A model generated the notes under the pieces. The model had not been told where the DNA came from and ran no database searches. It saw nothing but the letters and a program-made list of their open reading frames with translations. DNA of 64,000 nucleotides. It comes from Streptomyces sp. DvalAA-14. Lineage in GTDB: Bacteria; Actinomycetota; Actinomycetes; Streptomycetales; Streptomycetaceae. Position 1 is the first letter of the stretch. Each line of letters opens with the position of its first letter. This document shows, one piece after another, positions 34,981 to 43,596 of this stretch. The stretch covers positions 17,998 to 81,997 of the forward strand of contig NZ_FMCH01000356.1 in NCBI RefSeq assembly GCF_900091855.1, written 5' to 3'. Made by a program: the position numbers and the translations under genes.

Positions 34981-35188
34981 GGGCACTTCCTCACAGGTTC
35001 GGGCTGCTGGCGGATCACAGGACAGATCATCAAGTATGACTTCCAGCGGACGTGTTGGGTTCCGCGCCTCCCACAGCGGTGGATCTCTTCCCGTGATCCG
35101 GCGCGAAGGCATGCCCGGATCCTGGGTGCCCACGCGGCGGCAGGTTCGGTCCGCCAGAAATGTCAGCGGGGTCTGCAAGGCTCCGGCC

Positions 35189-35659
35189 ATGGAGATGACC
35201 CTGCAACTGACGATCGACTGCGCCGCCCCGCAGACGCTGGTGGCGTTCTGGAGCCAGGCGCTGGGGTACATACCCGAACCGCCGCCGGGTGGCCGTGCCA
35301 CCTGGCGGGAGTACTGGGCGGCCACGGGGGTGCCCGAAGAGGAGTTGCCGGTCGGAGCGGGCGAGAGCCCGGAGTCGATCGTCGATCCCGCCGGGCAAGG
35401 GCCTCGGGTGTGGTTCCAGCAGGTTCCGGAAGCCAAGACCGGAAAAAACCGCATCCACCTCGACCTGAAGGTCGGCGGCGGGCGCGACGTCCCGTTCGCG
35501 GTCCGCGCGCAGCGGGTCACCACCGCGGTGGAAAGACTGACCGCGGCCGGCGCCCATCTGCTGCGGACCACGGACGAGCCGGACACGGGGCACTACGCCG
35601 CCGTGCTGCAGGACCCGGAAGGCAACGAATTCTGCGTCGTCCAGGACCCGTCTTCTTGA
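35189..35659 (+). CDS. VOC family (glyoxalase-like) protein
   Basis: A 156-residue vicinal-oxygen-chelate fold protein with the two beta-alpha-beta-beta-beta halves usual in the actinobacterial glyoxalase-like group. Marks: QLTIDCAAPQTLVAFWSQAL at the N-terminus, NRIHLDLKV in the middle with the metal-site His, and AAVLQDPEGNEFCVV at the end carrying the glutamate. Likely cytosolic, role unknown; relatives handle small metabolites or bind drugs. ATG 35189 has CAAGG about nine bases upstream; the ATG at 35195 is an alternative. Confidence 0.88.
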   Translation: MEMTLQLTIDCAAPQTLVAFWSQALGYIPEPPPGGRATWREYWAATGVPEEELPVGAGESPESIVDPAGQGPRVWFQQVPEAKTGKNRIHLDLKVGGGRDVPFAVRAQRVTTAVERLTAAGAHLLRTTDEPDTGHYAAVLQDPEGNEFCVVQDPSS

Positions 35660-35710
35660 TCGGCCATCGAGCTTTCAGGGCCGCCGGCTGCCCCCAGGGC
35701 GAGACCGCCT

Positions 35711-36046
35711 TGCCGATTGACGTCGGTCGGTTCGTACCCACCAGGTGCGGGGCAAGCGGCGACTGCAACCGGGACGCCCGCGGCGAATGCGGGTGTCCGC
35801 GGTCGGACATGGAGCGTGGGCGGAGCAAGGGGCCCAGCACCGAACGGTGACCGCGTTGGCGGACGCGCTCGCGCTGCGGGGAGAGGCACGTGAGCAGCTG
35901 GTCGAGTTGGCGCGCGACGGTCGGCTGCGGGATCCCCGGGCGCGTTCGAGGTGGTCGGCGGCACCGAGGCGAGCAGCCGCTGCCACGCCCTGGCCGGCGC
36001 CGCAGGGGGCATGGACGTCCGCGTTCGTGTGGGCGATCCGACCTGA
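35711..36046 (+). pseudogene. Decayed XRE/HTH-type regulator remnant
   Basis: Pieces of the N-terminal helix-turn-helix region of a Streptomyces-type regulator can be read, but in different frames: GRFVPTRCGASGD and SDMERGRSKGP in one frame, then TVTALADALALRGEAREQLV in a second, and an AFEVVGGTEASSRCHALAGA tail in a third. Intact relatives read these as one continuous HTH (start GRF.RTRR, ISxMERGR, RTVxALADAL). No long frame survives, so this is a multiply frameshifted remnant with no product. It is unlikely to be several real genes. Confidence 0.5.
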
Positions 36047-36168
36047 CGGGGCCATCGGCCCGGCGGGCAACCTTCTGCTAGATTTCGGCGCTGCTGTTCG
36101 CTGATGGCCCCCACGTCGTCGGCGTGATGCGCTGTTCGCATTCCGTGACGTCCTGGGGGGTCTTCTTC

Positions 36169-36645
36169 GTGAGCGCCGACTGTCCGCCACCGCCGGTCGC
36201 CCGGGATCGGAACGGCCTCCGCCCCGGCCTGGTGGCGGGCGTGCTCGTAGCGATCGTGGCGGCGCTCGCCTACGGCGGGCTGCTGCGGGCGCTGGCCCAT
36301 GGCAACGGCCACAGCACCGAATTGGGCTACGGCCCGCTGGCGGTGGGCGCACTGGTGGGCCTCGCCGTCGGCAAGGTCGGCGGGCGCGACGCCAGGCTCC
36401 CCGTCGCGGCCCTACTGCTGACGATCTCCGCGGTGATCCTCGGCGACCTGTTCGGCACCGCTTTGATCCAAAGCCACCTGGCGTCCGGCCTCGGCAACGA
36501 CATCCCGGTCACCGACCTGTTCCTGCACCACTTCGCCGCCCTGTGCCAGGCGTGGAAGCACGACGCCGACGTGAAGCGGATCGTCGCCCTGTGGTTCGCC
36601 GCGCTCGCCGCGTACGGACTGGCCCGGCGCTTCGGCCGCGGCTGA
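36169..36645 (+). CDS. Small integral membrane protein, unknown function
   Basis: A 158-residue protein I cannot assign. After a short Pro-rich N-terminus, hydrophobic segments are seen at about 20-42 (GLVAGVLVAIVAALAYGGLL), 54-68 (GPLAVGALVGLAVG), 76-98 (PVAALLLTISAVILGDLFGT) and 138-150 (IVALWFAALAAYGLA). A His-rich loop (ALAHGNGHSTE) and a DLFLHHFAAL segment lie between them. The GTG at 36169 has TGGGGGG nine bases upstream. The next gene starts 43 bases later on the same strand, so both are probably in one operon. Confidence 0.72.
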   Translation: MSADCPPPPVARDRNGLRPGLVAGVLVAIVAALAYGGLLRALAHGNGHSTELGYGPLAVGALVGLAVGKVGGRDARLPVAALLLTISAVILGDLFGTALIQSHLASGLGNDIPVTDLFLHHFAALCQAWKHDADVKRIVALWFAALAAYGLARRFGRG

Positions 36646-36688
36646 GCCCCGCCGCGCGCCCACCCCGAGCCGACCCGGAGAGCAGCGC

Positions 36689-37012
36689 ATGACCTGGCCC
36701 GAGACAGCCCCGACGAAACCCATGTCCCGCGGCCGGCTGATCGCCGTCAGCACGGTCGCCGTCGCGATCGCGGTGGCCACCGGCGTGCATACTTTGCGAG
36801 CAGACCTCCGCGAGGCGGACCGGGGCCCGGCCGCGAGCTGCGCGTCGCTCGTGCGGGCCGTGACCCCGGTCGTGGCGGCCACGCACGGGGCGGACACCGC
36901 GGGTCTGCGGCGTGCGATGCGGCTGGTCGTGCAGCATCCCGAGTGCTTCCCGCAAGACATCCGCGACGCCGCCCAGACGCTGCTGGACGAGCCGGCGGCG
37001 ACGCCGGGCTGA
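36689..37012 (+). CDS. Small membrane-anchored exported protein, unknown
   Basis: A 107-residue protein with one N-terminal hydrophobic segment (LIAVSTVAVAIAVATGVHTL, about 15-35) that could be an anchor or signal, followed by an all-helical extracytoplasmic part with two cysteines (AASCASLVRAVTP and VQHPECFPQDI) that could form a disulfide. I do not recognise the family. ATG 36689 has CGGAG eight bases upstream. Probably co-transcribed with the preceding membrane protein gene; a terminator hairpin follows. Confidence 0.68.
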   Translation: MTWPETAPTKPMSRGRLIAVSTVAVAIAVATGVHTLRADLREADRGPAASCASLVRAVTPVVAATHGADTAGLRRAMRLVVQHPECFPQDIRDAAQTLLDEPAATPG

Positions 37013-37064
37013 CGCGGACCCCGCCCCGACCGGCCGCCCTCCACCCCCTATGGGTGGGCATGGG

Positions 37065-37124
37065 CACGAAGACCTCCGGCCGGTGTGTCCCGCGGACAGC
37101 CCCACCGCACCGGAGGTCTTCGTG
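37065..37124. terminator. Bidirectional terminator between the small membrane operon and the sedolisin gene
   Basis: CACGAAGACCTCCGG and CCGGAGGTCTTCGTG pair perfectly over 15 bp around a 30-base loop. It lies after the stop codons of genes on both strands. Confidence 0.75.
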
Positions 37125-37171
37125 TTCACACCCCGCGCGTGGCGACGGGGCTCGTGGTCAGGACTGCCGGG

Positions 37172-40100
37172 CTACGGCGTGCGTGGGCGGGCGGGTGCGG
37201 TGACGTGGAGGGTCACCGCGGCCGACGGCAGCGCGTACGGCGTGTCCGTGCCGAAGTCGAGCCGGGCCCGGTAGTCACCGGGAGCGGTCACCTGGGGCGT
37301 GTCCGCCCCCAGGGTCACGGTCACGGTGGCTGTCGCCCCCGGGCGCAGGGTGAGCCGCTGGGTGCTCTCCTTCAGCCAGGGGACGTCGGAGGTCGGGTCG
37401 ACCGCGAAGCCGGGCAGGTTCTCCACCGCCCCGGTGACGGCCAGCCCGCCCGTTCCGCCGCCGACCTTGTAGAAGCCGAGCGCGCCGCCGCCGCGGTAGG
37501 TGGCCGTGGCGGCGTTGGGCAGGGCGTTCCAGCTGCCCGTGCGCGGATCGTAGGCGAAGCCCTGATTGCTCAGGTCGTCGCCGCTGACACCGCCGGAGAC
37601 CACCAGCAGGCCGTCCGCCGAGGCGTACGCCGAGCCCCACAGCGGCAGCGGCATGTCCGCCAGCCGTGACCAGGCGTCGGACGCCGGGTCGTAGACGTAG
37701 GTGTGCGCGGTGTTCCCGGCGTCGGTGGCTCCGCCGGCGCAGTAGAGCTTGCCGCCGATCGCGGCGCAGGACACCCAGGAGACGGGCTCGGGGTAGTCCG
37801 CCGCCCGGCCCCAGGTGTCGCTCGCCGGGTCGTAGACGTTGACGTCGGCGACGCCGCAGGCCGTGTCGCAGCCGCCGACCAGGTACAGCCTGCCGTCGAG
37901 GACGGCGCTGCCGGCTCCGGCGTGCGGACGCGGGTCGGGTGCGCCCGTCGTCCAGCTGTCGGTGGCGGTGTCGTACACCTCCAGTGCGGGGTCGGGGTTG
38001 GCGTCGGCGCCCCAGCCGCCGGCGATGTACAGCTTGTCGCCGATGAAGCCGTGGCCGGGCGCTTCGCGGGTGTCGGTGGCGCTGGCGAGCTGCTTCCAGT
38101 TGTCGGTGGCGGGATCGAGCACGTACAGCTCGTTGCTGTCGCCGACTCCGCCGATGGAGAAGCCGGGGTCGCCGAAGCCGGCGTAGAGCCTGCCCTGGTG
38201 GCTGTCTGCGATGTTGTCCATGGCAGCCACCGGCAGGTCGGGGGCGCTCTGCCAGGCGTTGGGCGGGGTCGGCGCCGGGTGACCGGCCGGCGAGGAACCG
38301 GTGGGCGCCCCCGTGGGGACGCGGCCGAGCGGGTAGTCGCCCTGGACGCGCCGCAGGGGCGCACCGTGCGTCGCGTCCGGCAGCAGCACGTCGTCCTGCT
38401 CGCCCAGCGTCAAAGTGGCGGGCTCGGTACCGGTGTTGGTGATGGTGAGCTTCCGCCGCACCTGCCGGCCGGGTGCCGTGGTGGCGTCGAGTGTTCCGGG
38501 CGTCGCCGACAGCCGTCCGGCGCGCAGGGAGTACGCCACCGGCGTGGTGCGGTCGGCCCGTACGGTCAACGCCCGTTCCTGGTCGGCGTAGTTGCTCTTG
38601 GCGGCGGTGAGGGTGTGCTTGCCGGGGCCGGGGGTGAAGAGCGAGAAGTACCCGTCGGCCAGCGTCGGGTCCTCCGGGGTGGCCACCGTCTCGGTGTGCA
38701 CGGCCGGGTTTCCGGCGTCGGTGATGGTGGCGCCGGTGGCCGGCAGGCCGGAGTTGGCGTCCTTCGCGGTGCCGACGACCATGCCGCCGGGGGTGGGAGT
38801 GAAGTCGCGCTGCCCGACGAAGACATCGTCGACGCCCCAGTACCAGACGCCCGACGCAGCGTAGTGGAAGCGGAGTTGTACGGCGGGCGCGTCGGCGTAG
38901 GCGCCGAGGGGCACGACCACCGGAGTGGGGCCGGCGTAGAACACGCTGTCGTCGGGGGTCCAGACCGTCGACCAGGTGGCGCCGCCGTCGTCGGTGGCCT
39001 CCACGTCGAAGTTCATCCGCGACGGGTTGTAGGTGTACATGGTGTCGAAGGCCAGCTCGGGGGTGTCCTTGCCCGTGAAGTCGTAGACCGGGCTGGTCAG
39101 TTCGGTGTCCTGGTGCTGGTCCCAGCCATAGAAGGTGCTGTCGACGACGGCGAACGCGCCGTCACCGCCGGTGTTGTTCCCCTCGCCCGCCGGGTCGTCG
39201 AACTCCCAGCCGCCCTTGGTGCCGTCGGCGTCGGTGACGGTCCAGCCCTGCGGCGGCGCCGTGGCGGAGTCGAACGTCTCGGTGCTGCCGGTCAGATGGA
39301 CGGCGTAGCCCGGCGCGGTGGCGACCCACGGATCGGCGGTGAGCGGGCAGTCCGCGGTCAGTGCGCGGGTGCCGACGTGGATGTCCTTGGTCACGGCGCG
39401 GTAACCGGGCGCCACCGCCGCCACGTCGAGGGTGAGATCGGCGTTGCGCGGCAGGGTCACCCGGTAGGCGCCGGTGGCGGGGTCGGTCCAGACCGCGTTG
39501 GGATCGCCGGCCACGCCGATCTTCGCGTAGAGCGGCCAGCCGTGGCCGGAGCCGTCGGTGACCTTCCCCGAGACCGTCTCGCTGGGCACCCGGCCGACGG
39601 TGATGTTCCGGGTGACGGAGGCGCCGTCGCCGATCGCGATGCCTCTGACGGTTCTGGTGGCGTAACCGAAGGCGGTGGCGGTGACGTCGTGGCGGCCGGC
39701 CGACAGCGCCAGCGTGTAGTGCCCGTCGGCGTCGGTGTGGGCCGCGTCGGTCCCCGAGGAGAGGGTGGCCCCGACGACGGGCTTGCCGGTGGCGCTGTCG
39801 GTGAGCGTTCCGGACAGCCGGCCGTGCGGCCCGGTGCGGAAGGACTGCAGGCCGTTCGGGGTGCCCAGGCCGGTGGGTCCGTCGTAGCCCGCGCCGGCGC
39901 GGCACAGGTAGGCGGGGTCGCAACTCCCGTTGCTGCCGCTGGTGATGTCGTTGAGCCCGTCACGGTTGGCGTACGGGTAGGCGTTGGGGTAGGTGCCGGC
40001 GGCCGGGGTGGCCGCGTCGGCGTACACCGCCGCGATGATGGGCGACGACGCGCTGGTGCCGCCGTAGACCGACCAGCCGGTGTTCCCGTAGGTCTGGTAG

Positions 40101-41107
40101 ACCGACACGCCGGTGGCCGGGTCGGCGACCGCGGAGACGTCGGCCACCGCGCGGTGGGCGCAGCCGGTGTCCTGCTGGAAGGCGGGCTTGGGCTCGTACA
40201 GCGAGCATCCGGAGCCGGCCTTCGCCCACGCCGCCTCGGACCAGCCGCGTGCGCTGTCCGCGTCGCGGGCCAGCGAGGTGCCGCCCACGGAGGTCACGTA
40301 CGGGGAGGCCGCCGGGTAGGCGACGCCGTAGGCGTAGTCACCGGACGAGGCGACGACCGCGACGCCCGGGTGGTCGTAGTACGCGTCGAGCGCCGTGGTG
40401 TCGGAGGGGTCCTCGCCGGTGCCGGGGCCGCCCCGGTAGTCGGTCCCGTAGGAGTTGGAGACGTACTTGGCGCCGAGCGCCACCGCGGTGTCGACGGCCG
40501 CGCCGAGGTCGTCGCTGCTCGGCTCGTCGCCCTCGACCAGGAGGATGTGCGCGTTGGGGGCGGCGGCGGAGACCATGTCGAGGTCCAGGGATATCTCGCC
40601 CGCCCAGTCCTCGCTCGGCTCCGGGTAGTCGGTGCCGCCGCGCTGGTCGACCTTGGTGAAGCAGCCGCCGGCGGAGGTGCACGCGGGCAGCCCGAACTGC
40701 TCGCGGTAGACGGCGAGGTCGGCCTCCGCGGTCGGGTCGTCGTAGCTGTCGACGATCGCGACGGTCTGTCCGGCTCCGCCGTCGGCCGGGAGGTCGTAGG
40801 CGCTCTGCAGGTCGGCCGGCCCGTACCCGGCGGGCGCCGCCGCCGCGCGCAGGCCGCGGGCGGGGGACACATCGGTGCGGCGCAGCGCGAAGCAGGCGTA
40901 CTGGCCCGGTTCCGGAGTGCCGCAGACGGGTTGGTACGGCGCCTGCTGCCCGCTGTCCGCGGCGGGGGCGGGCGCCGTGCGCGAGGGATCCGCGGACGCC
41001 GCCGGCGCCTGCAGGCCCAGCACCGCCACGGCGACGGCGCCGAGCAGCGCCAGCGCACCTCGTGCCGTGCGGCCCGAAGAGGGGCCTGAACTTCGTTGTC
41101 TGCGCAC
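37172..41107 (-). CDS. Secreted S53 sedolisin peptidase with carboxypeptidase-regulatory-like domains and kelch repeats
   Basis: A 1311-residue secreted protease. Signal peptide about 1-40 (GALALLGAVAVAVLGLQAPA). The S53 catalytic domain spans about 85-385: Glu and Asp in EDWAGEISLDLD, the oxyanion Asp region in ASSGDYAYG and the Ser in GGTSASSPIIAA. No large pro-kumamolisin domain precedes it. Then come two carboxypeptidase-regulatory-like beta sandwiches (GRLSGTLTDSATGKPVVGAT and a second starting GKVTDGSGHGWPL), an immune-inhibitor-A-like beta domain, a third regulatory-like domain, and a kelch propeller (repeats such as GDKLYIAGG, DGRLYLVGG and GGKLYCAGG), then a C-terminal beta domain. 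GTG 41107 has GGGAG upstream. It degrades proteins outside the cell, with activity expected at acid pH for the family. Confidence 0.9.
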   Translation of the reverse strand: MRRQRSSGPSSGRTARGALALLGAVAVAVLGLQAPAASADPSRTAPAPAADSGQQAPYQPVCGTPEPGQYACFALRRTDVSPARGLRAAAAPAGYGPADLQSAYDLPADGGAGQTVAIVDSYDDPTAEADLAVYREQFGLPACTSAGGCFTKVDQRGGTDYPEPSEDWAGEISLDLDMVSAAAPNAHILLVEGDEPSSDDLGAAVDTAVALGAKYVSNSYGTDYRGGPGTGEDPSDTTALDAYYDHPGVAVVASSGDYAYGVAYPAASPYVTSVGGTSLARDADSARGWSEAAWAKAGSGCSLYEPKPAFQQDTGCAHRAVADVSAVADPATGVSVYQTYGNTGWSVYGGTSASSPIIAAVYADAATPAAGTYPNAYPYANRDGLNDITSGSNGSCDPAYLCRAGAGYDGPTGLGTPNGLQSFRTGPHGRLSGTLTDSATGKPVVGATLSSGTDAAHTDADGHYTLALSAGRHDVTATAFGYATRTVRGIAIGDGASVTRNITVGRVPSETVSGKVTDGSGHGWPLYAKIGVAGDPNAVWTDPATGAYRVTLPRNADLTLDVAAVAPGYRAVTKDIHVGTRALTADCPLTADPWVATAPGYAVHLTGSTETFDSATAPPQGWTVTDADGTKGGWEFDDPAGEGNNTGGDGAFAVVDSTFYGWDQHQDTELTSPVYDFTGKDTPELAFDTMYTYNPSRMNFDVEATDDGGATWSTVWTPDDSVFYAGPTPVVVPLGAYADAPAVQLRFHYAASGVWYWGVDDVFVGQRDFTPTPGGMVVGTAKDANSGLPATGATITDAGNPAVHTETVATPEDPTLADGYFSLFTPGPGKHTLTAAKSNYADQERALTVRADRTTPVAYSLRAGRLSATPGTLDATTAPGRQVRRKLTITNTGTEPATLTLGEQDDVLLPDATHGAPLRRVQGDYPLGRVPTGAPTGSSPAGHPAPTPPNAWQSAPDLPVAAMDNIADSHQGRLYAGFGDPGFSIGGVGDSNELYVLDPATDNWKQLASATDTREAPGHGFIGDKLYIAGGWGADANPDPALEVYDTATDSWTTGAPDPRPHAGAGSAVLDGRLYLVGGCDTACGVADVNVYDPASDTWGRAADYPEPVSWVSCAAIGGKLYCAGGATDAGNTAHTYVYDPASDAWSRLADMPLPLWGSAYASADGLLVVSGGVSGDDLSNQGFAYDPRTGSWNALPNAATATYRGGGALGFYKVGGGTGGLAVTGAVENLPGFAVDPTSDVPWLKESTQRLTLRPGATATVTVTLGADTPQVTAPGDYRARLDFGTDTPYALPSAAVTLHVTAPARPRTP

Positions 41108-41313
41108 CAAGCACTCCCGTGGGTACTCGTCGGAAGGCAGTCCCGCGACGTCGGGGCGACGGCGGGCACACCGGCGATCATTAAGAACGTGTGGTGGATG
41201 CATGTCAATGGGGCCTGGGACGATTCCTGATCAACCGGATACAGGGGTTGCCACAGGGGAGTTCGGGCCGCCGCCGGCCGGTTCGGGCAGGCCCACCGGC
41301 TACGGTGTCGGCC

Positions 41314-41955
41314 ATGACGACGGACGAGTGGCTGACCGACACCCGAACCTCGTACGACACGGTCGCGGTCAGCTACGCCGCCCAGGTGCGCGACGCCCTC
41401 GCCCGGGGTCCCTACGTCCGCGCGGCCCTGGCGCTATTTGCCGACAGCGTCCGGGCCGCGGGCGGCGGGCCGGTGGCGGACATCGGCTGCGGGCCCGGGC
41501 ACGTCACCGCGCACCTGCACACCCTCGGTGTCGACGCCTTCGGTGTCGACCTGTCTCCCGGGATGATCGAGGTGGCCCGCCGCGACCATCCCGGCCTGCG
41601 ATTCGAGGTGGGCTCGATGACGGACCTGGACCTCCCGGCCGCCTCGGTGGGTGGATTGCTGGCCTGGCAGTCGCTGATCCACATCCCCGACGACGAGGTG
41701 CCGGCCGTGCTCGGCCACTTCCATCGGGTACTGCGGCCGGGTGGACCGCTGCACCTCCTCTTCCACGTGGGCGACACACCACGCTGGAAGACCGAGGGCT
41801 ACGGCGGCCACCCGATGAAGGTGCAGGTCCACCGGCGCCGGCCGGCCCAGGTGGCCGACTGGCTGCGCGACAGCGGATTCGAGGTCGAGGCCCAGATGGT
41901 GCTGTCTCCGCAGGAGAAATCGTCGCAGGCGATCCTTTTCGCACGGCGCGGCTGA
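41314..41955 (+). CDS. Class I SAM-dependent methyltransferase
   Basis: A 213-residue methyltransferase. SAM loop VADIGCGPGHVTAHLHTLG near residue 55, acidic motif II GVDLSPGMIEVA, and the motif GSMTDLDLPAASV then QSLIHIPDDE. The N-terminal TRTSYDTVAVSYA block is typical of the small actinobacterial methyltransferases. ATG 41314 has no ribosome-binding sequence; TACGGT ends seven bases upstream, suggesting a leaderless transcript. Divergent from the sedolisin gene. Acceptor unknown. Confidence 0.9.
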   Translation: MTTDEWLTDTRTSYDTVAVSYAAQVRDALARGPYVRAALALFADSVRAAGGGPVADIGCGPGHVTAHLHTLGVDAFGVDLSPGMIEVARRDHPGLRFEVGSMTDLDLPAASVGGLLAWQSLIHIPDDEVPAVLGHFHRVLRPGGPLHLLFHVGDTPRWKTEGYGGHPMKVQVHRRRPAQVADWLRDSGFEVEAQMVLSPQEKSSQAILFARRG

Positions 41956-42045
41956 TCGCCGGGCAGCCGGCGGGCAGTCCCGGTCGCGCGGGGCGCGCCC
42001 GCTTATTCCGTTGCGGCCCGGGCCGGGCCTTCCCAGACTGTCACC

Positions 42046-42561
42046 GTGCTGATCAGACGCGAAGAGCCGGCCGATGTGCCCGCCGTCCACGCTGTTGCCT
42101 CCGCCGCCTTCGCCAAGCCGGGCGTTCCGATCACCGCGGAAGCCATCCTCGTCGATCAACTCCGCACCAGCGGCGCGTGGCTCCCGGCGCTGTCGCTCGT
42201 GGCGATCGGCCCGCAGGGGGAGATCGTTGGGCATGTGCTCTGCACCCGTGGGCACGTCGACGCCATGCCGGTGCTGGCTCTCGGACCGCTGAGCGTGGAT
42301 CCCGGCCATCAACGAAGGGGCGTCGGCCTGGCGCTCGTTCACTCCGTGCTCGGCGCGGCGGACGCCGCCGGTGAGCCGCTTGTCTGCCTGCTGGGTGACC
42401 CCGACTACTACGGCCGGTTCGGCTTCCGCACCAGCACGCGGTTCGGGATCGTCCCACCGGATCCGGCATGGTCCGAACACTTTCAGGTCCGCACCCTGAC
42501 CGCCTACGACCCCGCCCTGCGCGGCGCGTTCACCTACGCCGAGCCGTTCGACAACCTCTGA
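42046..42561 (+). CDS. GNAT family N-acetyltransferase
   Basis: A 171-residue acetyltransferase. The opening LIRREEPADVPAVHAVASAA, the acetyl-CoA loop SVDPGHQRRGVGLALVH and the following LLGDPDYYGRFGFR match the YhbS-like subgroup of GNAT enzymes. The substrate amine is unknown. GTG 42046 lacks a ribosome-binding sequence; CAGACT ends six bases upstream, so a leaderless start is possible. Located 90 bases after the methyltransferase gene in the same direction. Confidence 0.9.
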   Translation: MLIRREEPADVPAVHAVASAAFAKPGVPITAEAILVDQLRTSGAWLPALSLVAIGPQGEIVGHVLCTRGHVDAMPVLALGPLSVDPGHQRRGVGLALVHSVLGAADAAGEPLVCLLGDPDYYGRFGFRTSTRFGIVPPDPAWSEHFQVRTLTAYDPALRGAFTYAEPFDNL

Positions 42562-42605
42562 CTCCCCCGCAGCACGCGCGGCGGCGGCAGGAGGAGGCGA
42601 GCGGG

Positions 42606-43016
42606 TCAAGCGACGCCGGTGCCCGCATCGGATTCGGCTGACCTCTTGGCCAGAATGCCCGCCTCCAGGACGCCCAGGCCCGGGGCCTCGGCGCGCAGTG
42701 CCCGTACCGCCTCGACCTGGGCCGTTGCCGGGTCGAGGCCGGCCGCTGCCAGCACCTGACGGGCCCACTGGACTTCCGGGTCCGGGGAGCGGGCCAAAAG
42801 ACCGGAGAGCGCGGCTACGGCCTTCTGCAGGCCCGGCCGGTCGCCCGGTTCGGCTGCGGTGAGAAGCGCGCTCACCTCGGCGAGGGCGGTTTCCAGGTTG
42901 TCGACCACGATGAGGCCGGGACGTCGCGTGAAAATGACCAGTACCTCCGGAGACGGTATGCCCGGGCGGACGCCGGCCGTGCCACGCCGGGAGTCGCACC
43001 GACCGGATTGTCGCAC
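42606..43016 (-). CDS. Small helical protein of unknown function, start codon uncertain
   Basis: The coding-like part reads LIVVDNLETALAEVSALLTA and goes on through regular amphipathic helices to the C-terminus; I do not recognise it. The only ATG/GTG/TTG starts upstream of this part give an N-terminus (from GTG 43016) that looks non-coding. A good ribosome-binding GGAGG lies just before the segment VLVIFTRR, and the codon eight bases after it is ATT, not ATG. So either a rare ATT start is used, or the start is GTG at the LIVVDN segment, or a base has changed. Length 100-136 residues depending on the start. Confidence 0.55.
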   Translation of the reverse strand: MRQSGRCDSRRGTAGVRPGIPSPEVLVIFTRRPGLIVVDNLETALAEVSALLTAAEPGDRPGLQKAVAALSGLLARSPDPEVQWARQVLAAAGLDPATAQVEAVRALRAEAPGLGVLEAGILAKRSAESDAGTGVA

Positions 43017-43122
43017 TCACCCGGCCGCGCGCGGCGAGACCGGCCGCTCCGGGTCCGGCGCCGGCGGAAACATTGAGCGGCCGGGGTGCGCCCGCACCGT
43101 GTCCGGGTGAGGGGTGGGGCGG

Positions 43123-43386
43123 TCAGCCGTTGCGGCGGAAGAGGCAGACGATGGCGACGCGGTCGCCGCTGAGCGCCTTGCCCTCGCCGACGGCCATGTT
43201 GTAGAGCGCCCAGCCCTGCGACTCGACGGCCTGGATCTGGTCGGCGATACCGAGCATGGGGCCGGTGACGCGGCTGTTGGTGTTGGCCTCGATGAACTTG
43301 TAGACCAGCACGCTCTGTCCGGCGTCGATGGCCTTGCGGGCGTCGCTTGCCGCGCTGTTGGCCTTGGCGCCGTTGATGAATCCCAT
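43123..43386 (-). CDS. Small conserved-looking cytosolic protein
   Basis: An 87-residue protein starting MGFINGAKANSAASDARKAI and ending in a short strand VAIVCLFRRNG. No signal peptide, membrane segment or cysteine pair. Predicted to be a long helix, a variable loop (NTNSRVTGPM) and a second helix before the last strand. Similar short proteins are common in Streptomyces, without known function. ATG 43386 is preceded by AAAGGGG at fair spacing, and third positions are clearly G/C biased. Confidence 0.7.
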   Translation of the reverse strand: MGFINGAKANSAASDARKAIDAGQSVLVYKFIEANTNSRVTGPMLGIADQIQAVESQGWALYNMAVGEGKALSGDRVAIVCLFRRNG

Positions 43387-43596
43387 GGTGACTGCCCCTT
43401 TGTATCGGTGGCGTCACCTTGTCAGGTGCCGGCGGCGCGCGTCTGTCGTGTGATGGGCCTGTGACATGGCGAAGGCCCCGGCGCGGTGCACGCCGCCGGA
43501 CGCTCGGGCGTTCATCCGTCGAGGCGGCGCGGACCGGGATCCGCGCCGGGCGGGCGCGGGCCGCCGTACGACGGACGCGTTCGGGATCACCGGTCC

